Shown: positions 1-5,926, counted from the stretch's first letter. The stretch: 6,325 nucleotides of DNA from DASPXY01 sp038227745 (GCA_038227745.1 JBBRPS010000629.1:1-6325); one strand, 5' to 3'. Notes: generated from the sequence alone by a model not told the origin. Translations and numbers: made by a program.

Positions 1-1369
1 CCTGCACCCACTGGCGCACCTTCTTCTCGGCGGCAACGGCGGTGGAGTGGTTGCGGCCGCCGAAGTATTGACCCACCTCCGTGTAGGTCGCCGACGTGTG
101 CTTCCGCGCCAGGTAGACCGCGAGCATGCGCGGGTGGGCGTGGTGCCAGGCCCGCTTCTTCGACTGCAGCGCGCCCGCCTCCAGGCGTAACACTCCGCAC
201 ACCGCCCGGTCCACGTCGGTCAGCTGCACCACGCGCACCGAGTGCCGCAGCAGATCGCCCAGCGCCTCGCGCACCATCTCCAGATCGACCTTGCGGCCGG
301 CCACCTTGCCGTAGTGCTGCACGCTGAACAGGGCGCCCTCCAGTTCGCGGACGTTGCCGCGCAGCTGGGCGGCGAGGAACTGCAGCACCGCGTCGGCGAC
401 GGGGGCGTCGCTCCGCAGCGAGCGGGAGCGCAGCAGCGCCAGCCGCGTCTCGGCGTCGGGGGGCGTCAGGCCCCACACGGCCCCGCCGAGCAGGCGGTCG
501 CCCAGTTCCGGCAGGAACTGCTCCGCCAGGCGCGGGTGGCAGTCGCACGTCAGCACGACCTGGCGGTCCTCCGTCAGCAGGGCGTCGAAGGTGTGCAGGA
601 ACTCCTCCTGGGTGGCGCGCTTGCTCGCCAGGAAATGCAGGTCGTCGAGCAGCAGGGCATCCACCTCGCGGAAGTGCTTGCGGAATGCCGACAGCTTGCC
701 CAGGCGCATGGCCTGCACGAAGCGGTTGGTGAAGTCCTCCGCCGTCACGAAGACCACGCGCCACTCCGGCCGCGCCTTGCGCAGGGCGGCGTAGATGCCT
801 TCGAGGAGGTGCGTCTTGCCGGTGCCGACCGAGCCGTGCAGCACGAGCGGGTTGGCCCCCTCGCCGGGCGCCTCGACCACGCTGACGGCCGCGGCGTAGG
901 CCACGCGGTTGCACGCGCCGACGATGAAGTCGTGGAGGTGGCGCCAGCGGCGCGTGCGGCCCTTCGGCCTGGCCGGGCTGGCGGGGCGCGGGGCCGGGGC
1001 GGTGGGCGGCTCCGCGCCGTCCTCCGGAGCCGACTCGGCGTGGGCCGCCGGCGCGACGGGCGCGGGCACCGCCGGGCGGGCGGGCTCCTCGCGGCGCGCA
1101 GCCTGGAACAACTCCGGGTCGATGGCGAACCGGATCTGCAGGACGGCGCCGAACACGTCGGCGCTCGCGGCGCGGACGTCGTCGGCGAAGGTCTTCTGCA
1201 GCCACTCCTGGTAGAAGTGGTTGGGCACGCCGACCACGAGGCGGTCGCCGTCCTGCGTGAACTTCGTCTTGTTCGCAAACCAGAGGTTGTAGCGTGGCTC
1301 CCCGATGCGCCGGGTGATCGCCTCCCCCAGCGCCGCCACGACTTCGCGCTCACTGGTCGTCAAGGGCAC
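1..1369 (-). CDS. dnaA: Chromosomal replication initiator protein DnaA (C-terminal end outside window)
   Basis: AAA+ ATPase that binds DnaA boxes and opens the replication origin. The 456 visible codons contain all four domains. Domain I is at about 1-85 (LWFANKTKF, then NHFYQEWLQ, like the family N-terminus) and an Ala/Pro-rich linker spans 90-140. The AAA+ core has Walker A GSVGTGKT at 179-186, Walker B LLLDDLHF at 239-246, sensor 1 LTCD at 273-276 and sensor 2 GNVREL at 338-343 (R341). Domain IV carries the DnaA signature GGRNHST at 437-443. Only the last residues are missing at the window edge. GTG at 1369 follows a G-run. TTG at 1363, giving MTTS and better spaced from that G-run, is an alternative start. 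Oddities: the box VII segment DRLLGGAVWGLTPP (291-304) lacks the arginine found in the E. coli KSRFGWGL segment, and the DNA-contact motif has Asn in place of Asp. The family call is very secure. No dnaN is seen next to it. Confidence 0.96.
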   Translation of the reverse strand, partial: MPLTTSEREVVAALGEAITRRIGEPRYNLWFANKTKFTQDGDRLVVGVPNHFYQEWLQKTFADDVRAASADVFGAVLQIRFAIDPELFQAARREEPARPAVPAPVAPAAHAESAPEDGAEPPTAPAPRPASPARPKGRTRRWRHLHDFIVGACNRVAYAAAVSVVEAPGEGANPLVLHGSVGTGKTHLLEGIYAALRKARPEWRVVFVTAEDFTNRFVQAMRLGKLSAFRKHFREVDALLLDDLHFLASKRATQEEFLHTFDALLTEDRQVVLTCDCHPRLAEQFLPELGDRLLGGAVWGLTPPDAETRLALLRSRSLRSDAPVADAVLQFLAAQLRGNVRELEGALFSVQHYGKVAGRKVDLEMVREALGDLLRHSVRVVQLTDVDRAVCGVLRLEAGALQSKKRAWHHAHPRMLAVYLARKHTSATYTEVGQYFGGRNHSTAVAAEKKVRQWVQ

Positions 1370-1436
1370 CCCCCCGGCGCGCAGTCGCTCCGCAAAGCTC
1401 GATTTCGGCCCGGTGACAAGAGAGAGCGAATTCCCG

Positions 1437-1455
1437 GGCAGGAGGGAAGCCTGCC
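1437..1455 (-). other. Hairpin in the dnaA 5' leader
   Basis: GGCAGG (1437-1442) and CCTGCC (1450-1455) form a perfect 6-bp stem around a 7-base loop. It lies between the candidate dnaA promoter and the GTG start, so it would be part of the untranslated leader. It has no U-run, so a terminator role is not supported. A structural or regulatory role is inference only. Confidence 0.4.
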
Positions 1456-1480
1456 AGGATATTGACCTCGGAGAAAGCAC

Positions 1481-1510
1481 ATTCTAAGCCGGACGGCAGC
1501 CCTTTGCCAA
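1481..1510 (-). promoter_or_regulatory. Candidate sigma70-type promoter for dnaA
   Basis: Read on the minus strand, TTGGCA (1510-1505; one mismatch to TTGACA) is followed after 18 bases by TAGAAT (1486-1481; one mismatch to TATAAT). Transcription would start near 1474 and give a leader of about 105 bases before the GTG at 1369. It lies in the only sizeable non-coding gap of the window and points at dnaA. Planctomycete promoters are poorly defined and this is a match by eye, so confidence is moderate. Confidence 0.42.
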
Positions 1511-1564
1511 TGCCACTTCCCGCCGGGGGCCGAGGGAGCGGGAAAGGGCGGCGGCAGTGCCGTC
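1492..1564. repeat. Nested imperfect inverted repeat between the acetyltransferase gene and dnaA
   Basis: Outer arms GACGGCA (1492-1498) and TGCCGTC (1558-1564) are perfect complements. Inside them TTCCCGC (1517-1523) pairs with GCGGGAA (1538-1544) around a 14-base G-rich loop, and GCCCTTT (1499-1505) can pair alternatively with AAAGGGC (1543-1549). The element could be an intergenic palindromic repeat, a U-less terminator for the upstream operon, or a protein-binding site. It overlaps the dnaA promoter candidate, so it could affect dnaA expression. Which of these holds cannot be decided from one copy. Confidence 0.5.
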
Positions 1565-1611
1565 ACCGCGGGCATGGGGTGAACGACCGGCGCGGCCCAC
1601 AGGGCTTGCCC

Positions 1612-1627
1612 CAGGCGGGAAAGCCTG
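1612..1627 (-). terminator. Short hairpin directly after the acetyltransferase stop
   Basis: On the minus strand CAGGC, loop TTTCCC, GCCTG forms a 5-bp stem that begins 2 bases past the TAG stop at 1632-1630. There is no U-tract downstream, so it may be a weak terminator or a 3'-end stabilising hairpin, not a classical intrinsic terminator. Together with the inverted repeat at 1492-1564 it marks the end of the creatininase-acetyltransferase unit. Confidence 0.35.
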
Positions 1628-1629
1628 AC

Positions 1630-2568
1630 CTACGTGTAGAACGCGAGGTAGACGTCGCGCTCGTCGAACGGCTCGAATCCGAGACGGGTGTACAGGCCCC
1701 GGGCGGGCGTATTGCGCTCATCGACGGCGAGGGTGACCTGTGCGGCGCCAGCCTCGCGTGCGGCGCGGAGCAGTCGTCCGGTCAAGGCCCGGCCGACACC
1801 CTGCCCCCGCGCTTCCGGCACGACGCCGACGTAGGCCACGTCCCAGCCGTCCCACTCCTCGACCGCGGTGGCGACCAGCACGCCCACCGGCCGCCCGTCC
1901 GCCAGCGCCAGCCACCACCGCTCCGGGTCGAACCCGCCCTGGCCCTTCAGCCCCGCGACGATGTCCTCGACGGTGCGCACCCCGTCCATCTCGGGACAGT
2001 CGAGCGTGTACTCGTAGGAGCGCAGGAGCGTGTCATGGAAGGCATCGCGGTTCGCCGGAGTGTAGGTCTCGTAAGTCAGGGCCAGGGCGGGCGGCGCATC
2101 TTCCCCGGGGCCTTCGAGCGGGTGCTTGAGGTACACCAGCCGCGTGACGCGACGGAAGCCGTTGCGCTCCAGCGGGCCGGCGAGGTGGGCTTCGGAGGGG
2201 AGCAGCAGCGCCTGCCCCAGCTTCGCGCCCCGGCAGCGCAGCCAGGCCAGGGCGGCGCGGACGAGGCCGTCCTCGACGATGTCGCCGTCGGCCCCGACGA
2301 CCTGGGGCGGCCACACCAGTCCGCTCGCCCCGGCCAGCGGCACGCACACCAGCGCCCCGCGCAGGGCACCCTCGCCGCGCACCACCAGCACGCCCTCGGC
2401 GCACAGCTCGCCCTGGGCGAGGAGCGCGAGGGCACGACGGACGCGGCCTTCGCGCTCCTCCTCGGGAAGGCGCTGGAAGATCAGCCGGAACGCCGGCGCC
2501 AGCTCTCCAGGTCGTGCGGGTTCGGCGGCGAACAAGCGCGGTGCCTTTATCGTGTCGGCCGGACTCAC
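1630..2568 (-). CDS. GNAT-family N-acetyltransferase, two GNAT-like halves
   Basis: A 312-residue protein predicted to transfer an acyl group from acyl-CoA to an amine; the substrate is unknown. The C-terminal half (about 165-312) is a full GNAT domain: beta strand WWLALADGRPVGVLVA (218-233), motif A with VGVVPEARGQGVGRAL (247-261; the R-G-Q-G-V-G pyrophosphate-binding loop) and motif B with NTPARGLYTRLGF (286-298). The N-terminal half (about 10-148) has the matching late segment PLERNGFRRVTRLVYL (132-147) but no clear RxxGxG loop, so it looks like a degenerate second GNAT domain, as in two-domain family members such as MshD. GTG at 2568 is chosen because it overlaps the creatininase TGA in a GTGA, with no independent Shine-Dalgarno, pointing to translational coupling. 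The same frame stays open far upstream, antisense-style, through the creatininase gene, but that part has no family signature. Cytoplasmic; no signal peptide is seen. Confidence 0.9.
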   Translation of the reverse strand: MSPADTIKAPRLFAAEPARPGELAPAFRLIFQRLPEEEREGRVRRALALLAQGELCAEGVLVVRGEGALRGALVCVPLAGASGLVWPPQVVGADGDIVEDGLVRAALAWLRCRGAKLGQALLLPSEAHLAGPLERNGFRRVTRLVYLKHPLEGPGEDAPPALALTYETYTPANRDAFHDTLLRSYEYTLDCPEMDGVRTVEDIVAGLKGQGGFDPERWWLALADGRPVGVLVATAVEEWDGWDVAYVGVVPEARGQGVGRALTGRLLRAAREAGAAQVTLAVDERNTPARGLYTRLGFEPFDERDVYLAFYT

Positions 2569-3446
2569 GGCTTGAGCGGCCGTTGTCCCCACGGGATGGG
2601 CATGGTTGGCGGCGTGCGGTGCCGGTCGCGGCGGCGCTCCGGCGGCCGGTCCTTGAACCAGGTGACGAAGCGGGCGAGCTGCTTGACTGCCTCGTCGTAG
2701 GCCTGCCGCCCCTTCTCGGCGGTGGCCAACTCCGCCTCGCCGAGCACGCCCGTCTCGGAGTAACTGCTCGTCCACGAGATCGTCGTCGCCGGGCCCGCCG
2801 CGAACAGGTCCACCCAGCTGAACGGGCTGGCGTCCTCGTTGAAGCTGATGACGCCGTTCTTGATCTGGTCCTTGCGGACGTTGTCGCCGTCGAGGTAGAG
2901 GTACAGCGACGTCTCCAGCTCGCAGGCGTGGGCGCAGCCGCCGGGGAACTTGCTCTGCCGCCAGCGCGGCAGGAACGTCTTGTCCACCGTCAGGAGGTTC
3001 CACCAGCAGGTGGGGACGCACTCGGCGTCGGTCTCGAGGTTGGTGCGGCGGGCGACGAGGTCGAGGTTCGGCCAGTTCGAGCCGTGACCGTTGAGGAGCA
3101 CGATCTTCTTGAAGCCGTGGTAGGCGAGCGATTTGGTGATGTCGAGCACGTGGTGCATGAAGTGCTCGAAGTCGTTGTTGATCGTGCCGGGGAAGTCCAT
3201 GACGTGCCCGGTGTAACCGTAGCAGACGGTCGGCAGGATGAGGACCTTGTCGGGAACCTGCTTGCCGGCGCCGCGGGCGATCTCGGTGGGGCAGACGAGA
3301 TCGACGTCGAGCGGCAGGTGCGGCCCGTGCTGCTCGACGGCCCCGCAGGGCAGGATACACACCTTGCCCAGCTCGACGGCGTCGTTGATGTCGGGCCAGG
3401 TGAGTTTTTCGTAGCGGTATTCCTTGGCGGCGCGGCTCACAGTCAT
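2565..3446 (-). CDS. Creatininase-family amidohydrolase
   Basis: A 293-residue metal-dependent hydrolase of the creatininase superfamily, which opens cyclic or linear amides (creatinine amidohydrolase, ArfB and MftE belong here). The signature LPCGAVEQHGPHLPLDVD (32-49) supplies the expected metal ligands E38, H40 and D49. NGHGSN (119-124) supplies H121, and HACELETS (173-180) matches the conserved HAGExETS motif. The substrate cannot be told from sequence; no mycofactocin or riboflavin/F420 genes are visible to guide it. ATG at 3446 is preceded by GAAAGG (3462-3457) at 10 bases. The C-terminus (about 266-293) is an Arg/Pro-rich tail beyond the usual fold. The gene starts 25 bases after the PIN gene stop and overlaps the acetyltransferase start by 4 bases, so all may share a transcript. 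Confidence 0.93.
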   Translation of the reverse strand: MTVSRAAKEYRYEKLTWPDINDAVELGKVCILPCGAVEQHGPHLPLDVDLVCPTEIARGAGKQVPDKVLILPTVCYGYTGHVMDFPGTINNDFEHFMHHVLDITKSLAYHGFKKIVLLNGHGSNWPNLDLVARRTNLETDAECVPTCWWNLLTVDKTFLPRWRQSKFPGGCAHACELETSLYLYLDGDNVRKDQIKNGVISFNEDASPFSWVDLFAAGPATTISWTSSYSETGVLGEAELATAEKGRQAYDEAVKQLARFVTWFKDRPPERRRDRHRTPPTMPIPWGQRPLKP

Positions 3447-3471
3447 GCGTGTGGGACCTTTCGTGTCGTTA

Positions 3472-3870
3472 TTAACTGGGAAAACTTTTGTCGGGCGTGG
3501 ATACTTCGTGGTTCAGGCGATTGGCGATGGCGCGAATGAGGCAGTCCCCCAGGTCGCGCGCTTTGCCGTTTCGCGGGACACGCGCCGCTAACCGCAGGGC
3601 CTCGCGCCAGTCCTCGTTCAGGACGGCCCCCTGGTCGATTACCATGAACTCGCCGAGGTAGGCACGGGTCAACTGCAGCCCCCGTTTACTCAGGACCCCG
3701 CAGGTGAGCTCCAGCACGACTGGGGTCACGATGGCGTCGCTGCGCTCGATCGCAATGAGCTTCTGAGCCCACCCTGCTACGTCCGGTTCGCGGTATCGTT
3801 CGAGCGGCCCCCGCCGGCAACGGTTCCAGTGCGCCACGAGCAGGGCTGAATCGAGAACGACCTGACGCAC
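3472..3870 (-). CDS. PIN-domain protein, VapC-like putative ribonuclease
   Basis: A 132-residue protein of typical VapC length. The acidic PIN residues are recognisable: D7 in VVLDSALL, E54 in TPVVLELTCG, D106/D109 in ARDLGDCLIRAIANRL, and D127 in STPDKSF, which matches the family's late D-x-x-F pattern. PIN proteins of this type are Mg-dependent RNases that act on tRNA, rRNA or mRNA, mostly as toxins controlled by a partner. The GTG start at 3870 has a strong GGAGG (3882-3878) at 7 bases, located inside the end of the preceding gene, which stops only 3 bases before this start. The pairing therefore resembles a toxin-antitoxin operon, although the partner is not a recognisable VapB. RNase activity and toxicity are inferred from the family. 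It could instead be a PIN protein with another role. Confidence 0.85.
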   Translation of the reverse strand: MRQVVLDSALLVAHWNRCRRGPLERYREPDVAGWAQKLIAIERSDAIVTPVVLELTCGVLSKRGLQLTRAYLGEFMVIDQGAVLNEDWREALRLAARVPRNGKARDLGDCLIRAIANRLNHEVSTPDKSFPS

Positions 3871-3873
3871 GGT

Positions 3874-4332
3874 TCAGCCTCCGGTGGCTGCCGCCGGCAG
3901 GGCGGGTAGGTTCGCGATGATCTCCTCCCAGTGCCCGGCAAGGCCCCGGACGACCGTGGCAATGTCCCGCGCGGTGACCCGGCGGATTGCCGAACAAACG
4001 GCGGTCGCCTTGACCCGCTTCGGGAGGCCGTGAAAATCACTCCACTGGAGGGGATAAAGATCGACATCAAGCCCAGCGTGGAGCTTCTCGGCCAGCCGCC
4101 CGAACCCTTCTTTGATGGAGCCGGCATGGGTCAGCAGCCAGCGCCGCGCCTCCTCTGCGCCCTTGGGGAGGCCAGGACCTTCGCAACGCAGATCGACCCA
4201 CCAGAGCAGCGACGGGTCGCTCTCGTCGCCTCCCTCCTCGAAGTGGTGGAGGACCGTGTCCTCATTCACTTCGATGGCCGTGCGGACTCCTCCGTCCTGC
4301 CGCGCCTGTCTGTAGAAGGAAAGTTTGCCCAT
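3874..4332 (-). CDS. Unrecognised 152-residue protein paired with PIN gene
   Basis: I do not recognise a named family. The protein begins MGKLSFYRQARQDGG, then has an acidic stretch (HHFEEGGDESDPS, 29-41), a WWVDLRCEGPGLP segment (44-56), a predicted helical middle (EEARRWLLTHAGSIKEGFGRL, 60-80 approximately), an aromatic stretch LYPLQWSDFHGLP (92-104), and an Ala-rich C-terminus. No signal peptide, transmembrane segment or obvious DNA-binding helix-turn-helix, ribbon-helix-helix or AbrB fold is seen. It lies 3 bases upstream of the PIN gene, and its last codons contain that gene's Shine-Dalgarno, so the two are very likely translated together. That position is where an antitoxin would sit, but it is about twice the length of a typical VapB, so the role is inference. 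ATG at 4332 has no clear Shine-Dalgarno; no in-frame start exists between it and the DUF1501 stop. Coding is supported by the tight spacing and sensible protein composition. Confidence 0.75.
   Translation of the reverse strand: MGKLSFYRQARQDGGVRTAIEVNEDTVLHHFEEGGDESDPSLLWWVDLRCEGPGLPKGAEEARRWLLTHAGSIKEGFGRLAEKLHAGLDVDLYPLQWSDFHGLPKRVKATAVCSAIRRVTARDIATVVRGLAGHWEEIIANLPALPAAATGG
3878..3882 (-). promoter_or_regulatory. Ribosome binding site of the PIN gene
   Basis: GGAGG lies 7 bases before the GTG at 3870, inside the last codons of the 152-residue gene. It is the best Shine-Dalgarno in the window. It fixes the GTG as the start, and its position implies coupled translation of the two genes. 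Confidence 0.75.
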
Positions 4333-4356
4333 AGGGGTCGTCGCGCTCGGGGTCGG

Positions 4357-4381
4357 CCGGGTGCCGCCAAGGCGGCCCCGG
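4357..4381 (-). terminator. GC-rich hairpin after the DUF1501 gene
   Basis: CCGGG (4357-4361) and GCCGC (4363-4367) pair with GCGGC (4372-4376) and CCCGG (4377-4381) around a 4-base loop, with a single bulged base at 4362. This gives a 10-bp all-GC stem. It begins 24 bases after the DUF1501 TAA and ends 25 bases before the next ATG. No U-run follows, so it may act as a U-less terminator or transcript-end stabiliser separating the DUF1501 gene from the PIN pair. Confidence 0.5.
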
Positions 4382-4404
4382 ACTGTTGTGGGGACACCGC
4401 TCTG

Positions 4405-5883
4405 TTAGCCAATAATCTCCCGGATGGGCCTACCGTGGTCAATGTCCAGCCGCCGCCTTCCGGGCACCTCCAGGCGGCGCGAGTCCAGCCCAAGCTGGTG
4501 CAGCACGGTCGCATGAATGTCCGTGACGTAATGGCGGTCCTCGACGGCATGGAAGCCGATCTCGTCGGTCGCCCCGTGGACGACGCCGGGCTTGATGCCG
4601 CCGCCGGCCAGCCAGGCGCAGAAGCCCTGCGGGTGGTGGTCGCGGCCGTCGCCCTGGGCGCCGGGGCTGCGGCCGAACTCCGTGCCCCACACGACCAGCG
4701 TGTCGCGCAGCATGCCGCGCCGCTTCAGATCCTTGAGGAGTCCCGCGATCGGCAAATCGACCTGCGCGGACAGGTTGCCGTGGTTGGTGCGGATGCCGGA
4801 GTGGGCGTCCCAGGCGCCGCCGCCCCCGCCGCCGTGGAAGACCTGCACGAAGCGCACGCCGCGCTCCACCAGCCGCCGCGCCGACAGGCACAGTTGCCCG
4901 AATGGCCGCGTTCCCGGCCGGTCCATCCCATACAACCGCTGCGTCGCCTGCGATTCGCGCTCGAGCTGCAGCGTCTCGGGGACGGCGGTCTGCATACCGA
5001 AGGCGGTCTCGTAGGCGCGGATGCGGGCGCGTAGGGCCGGGTCGTCGGGGTAGTCGATGCCGGACAGGCGGTTGAGGCGGCCGAGGAGGCTGAACTCGGC
5101 CTCCTGCTCGTCGCGGCCGACGCCGCCGGCGGGAGCGACGAACGGCAGCGGCTCGCGGCCGCCGACGTCGAGGCGGACGCCGGCATGCTCGGGGCCGAGG
5201 TAGGCGGCGCCGTGCGTCCACGAGCCGCCGCAGCAGTCGCCGGTCGGCCTGCCCAGGACGACGTACTCCGGCAGGTTGCGGTTGAGCGTGCCGAGGCCGT
5301 AGCTGACCCACGAGCCGATGGTCGGGAACGGCCCCTCGCGCGGGTGGCGGCCGGTGTGCCAGGTGAGCTGCGTGCCGTGGTCGTTGTGGACCGTCCAGAG
5401 CGAGCGCACCACGGCGAGGTCGTCGGCGCACGCGCCGACGTGCCGCCACCAGTCGGCGACGGCCAGGCCGCTCTGGCCGTGACGGCGGAAGCCGGTATTC
5501 AGGCCCATGAGGACGCGGCGGCCGCCGTGGGAGGGGTTGCCGGCGATGACGTCGCGCAGGCGCTCGGGGTTGAGGGCGTCGCGGTAGGGCGTGCTGTCGA
5601 TGGTGCGGCCGGCGTAGCGGTTCAGCTCCGGCTTGGGGTCGAAGCTCTCCACGTGGCTGACGCCGCCGCAGAGGAAGATCCAGATGACGGAGCGGGCCTT
5701 CGGCTCGAAGTGGGGCCGGCCGTCGGGAGGCGCGTTGCCTTCGTTGGCCCGCAGGGCGCCGTCGCGGAAGAGCATGGCGCCGAGGGCCAGGCCGGTGAAG
5801 CCCATGCCGGTGTCGAGGAGGAACGAGCGGCGCGTGACGCCGGGGCAGCCACGGCGGAGCCGGGTATCTTCTTGCCGAGACAT
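4405..5883 (-). CDS. DUF1501 protein with Tat signal (sulfatase-like fold)
   Basis: A 492-residue exported protein of the DUF1501 family, abundant in Planctomycetota and related by fold to alkaline phosphatase/sulfatases; its enzymatic role is not established. A twin-arginine leader TRRSFLL with a hydrophobic stretch GFTGLALGAML lies within the first 40 residues. Family motifs follow in order: VIWIFLCGGVSHVESFDPKP, VHNDHGTQLTWHTG, PTIGSWVSYGLGTLN, RGVRFVQVFHGGGGGGAWDAH, and the C-terminal VWGTEFGRSPGAQ, GRDHHPQGF, WLAGGG and GATDEIGFHAV, ending in DIHATVLHQLGLD. Length and motif order are normal, so it appears intact. Two Met codons are adjacent (5886 and 5883); GAGGT at 5895-5891 is 4 and 7 bases from them, so 5883 is preferred. 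DUF1501 genes usually follow a DUF1549/DUF1553 cytochrome-type gene, but here a Uma2-family gene precedes it by about 40 bases. Confidence 0.95.
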   Translation of the reverse strand: MSRQEDTRLRRGCPGVTRRSFLLDTGMGFTGLALGAMLFRDGALRANEGNAPPDGRPHFEPKARSVIWIFLCGGVSHVESFDPKPELNRYAGRTIDSTPYRDALNPERLRDVIAGNPSHGGRRVLMGLNTGFRRHGQSGLAVADWWRHVGACADDLAVVRSLWTVHNDHGTQLTWHTGRHPREGPFPTIGSWVSYGLGTLNRNLPEYVVLGRPTGDCCGGSWTHGAAYLGPEHAGVRLDVGGREPLPFVAPAGGVGRDEQEAEFSLLGRLNRLSGIDYPDDPALRARIRAYETAFGMQTAVPETLQLERESQATQRLYGMDRPGTRPFGQLCLSARRLVERGVRFVQVFHGGGGGGAWDAHSGIRTNHGNLSAQVDLPIAGLLKDLKRRGMLRDTLVVWGTEFGRSPGAQGDGRDHHPQGFCAWLAGGGIKPGVVHGATDEIGFHAVEDRHYVTDIHATVLHQLGLDSRRLEVPGRRRLDIDHGRPIREIIG

Positions 5884-5890
5884 CATCAGT

Positions 5891-5895
5891 ACCTC
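5891..5895 (-). promoter_or_regulatory. Ribosome binding site deciding the DUF1501 start
   Basis: GAGGT on the minus strand is 4 bases from the first ATG (5886) and 7 bases from the second (5883). The spacing favours the second codon of the tandem ATGATG. Confidence 0.55.
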
Positions 5896-5905
5896 GTCGG
5901 AATCG

Positions 5906-5921
5906 CCCCGGTGGGCCGGGG
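5906..5921 (-). other. Perfect hairpin between the Uma2 and DUF1501 genes
   Basis: CCCCGG (5906-5911) and CCGGGG (5916-5921) form a 6-bp all-GC stem with a 4-base loop. It fills most of the 40-base gap between the Uma2 stop and the DUF1501 start and sits 10 bases upstream of the GAGGT. It could be a U-less terminator for the Uma2 gene or a leader structure for the DUF1501 gene. Confidence 0.4.
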
Positions 5922-5926
5922 GTGCA

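Noticed and set aside
242..1465. Long plus-strand open frame (407 codons) opposite dnaA
   Set aside because: It is antisense to dnaA. Its protein is Ala/Arg/Gly-rich with no family signature, as expected from high-GC sequence with few stop codons.
1360..1575. Small minus-strand open frame of 71 codons in the gap before dnaA
   Set aside because: It has no Shine-Dalgarno and a Pro/Arg-rich product. It overlaps the inverted repeat and the dnaA start and lies in a different frame from dnaA.
2569..3360. Possible fusion: the acetyltransferase frame stays open upstream through the creatininase region
   Set aside because: The upstream part is an alternate frame of the creatininase gene, Arg/Ala-rich and without domain features. 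The GTGA overlap gives a natural start at 2568.
1462..3539. Long plus-strand open frames opposite the acetyltransferase and creatininase genes
   Set aside because: The minus-strand genes have full catalytic motifs. The plus frames show only low-complexity composition, typical of GC-rich antisense.
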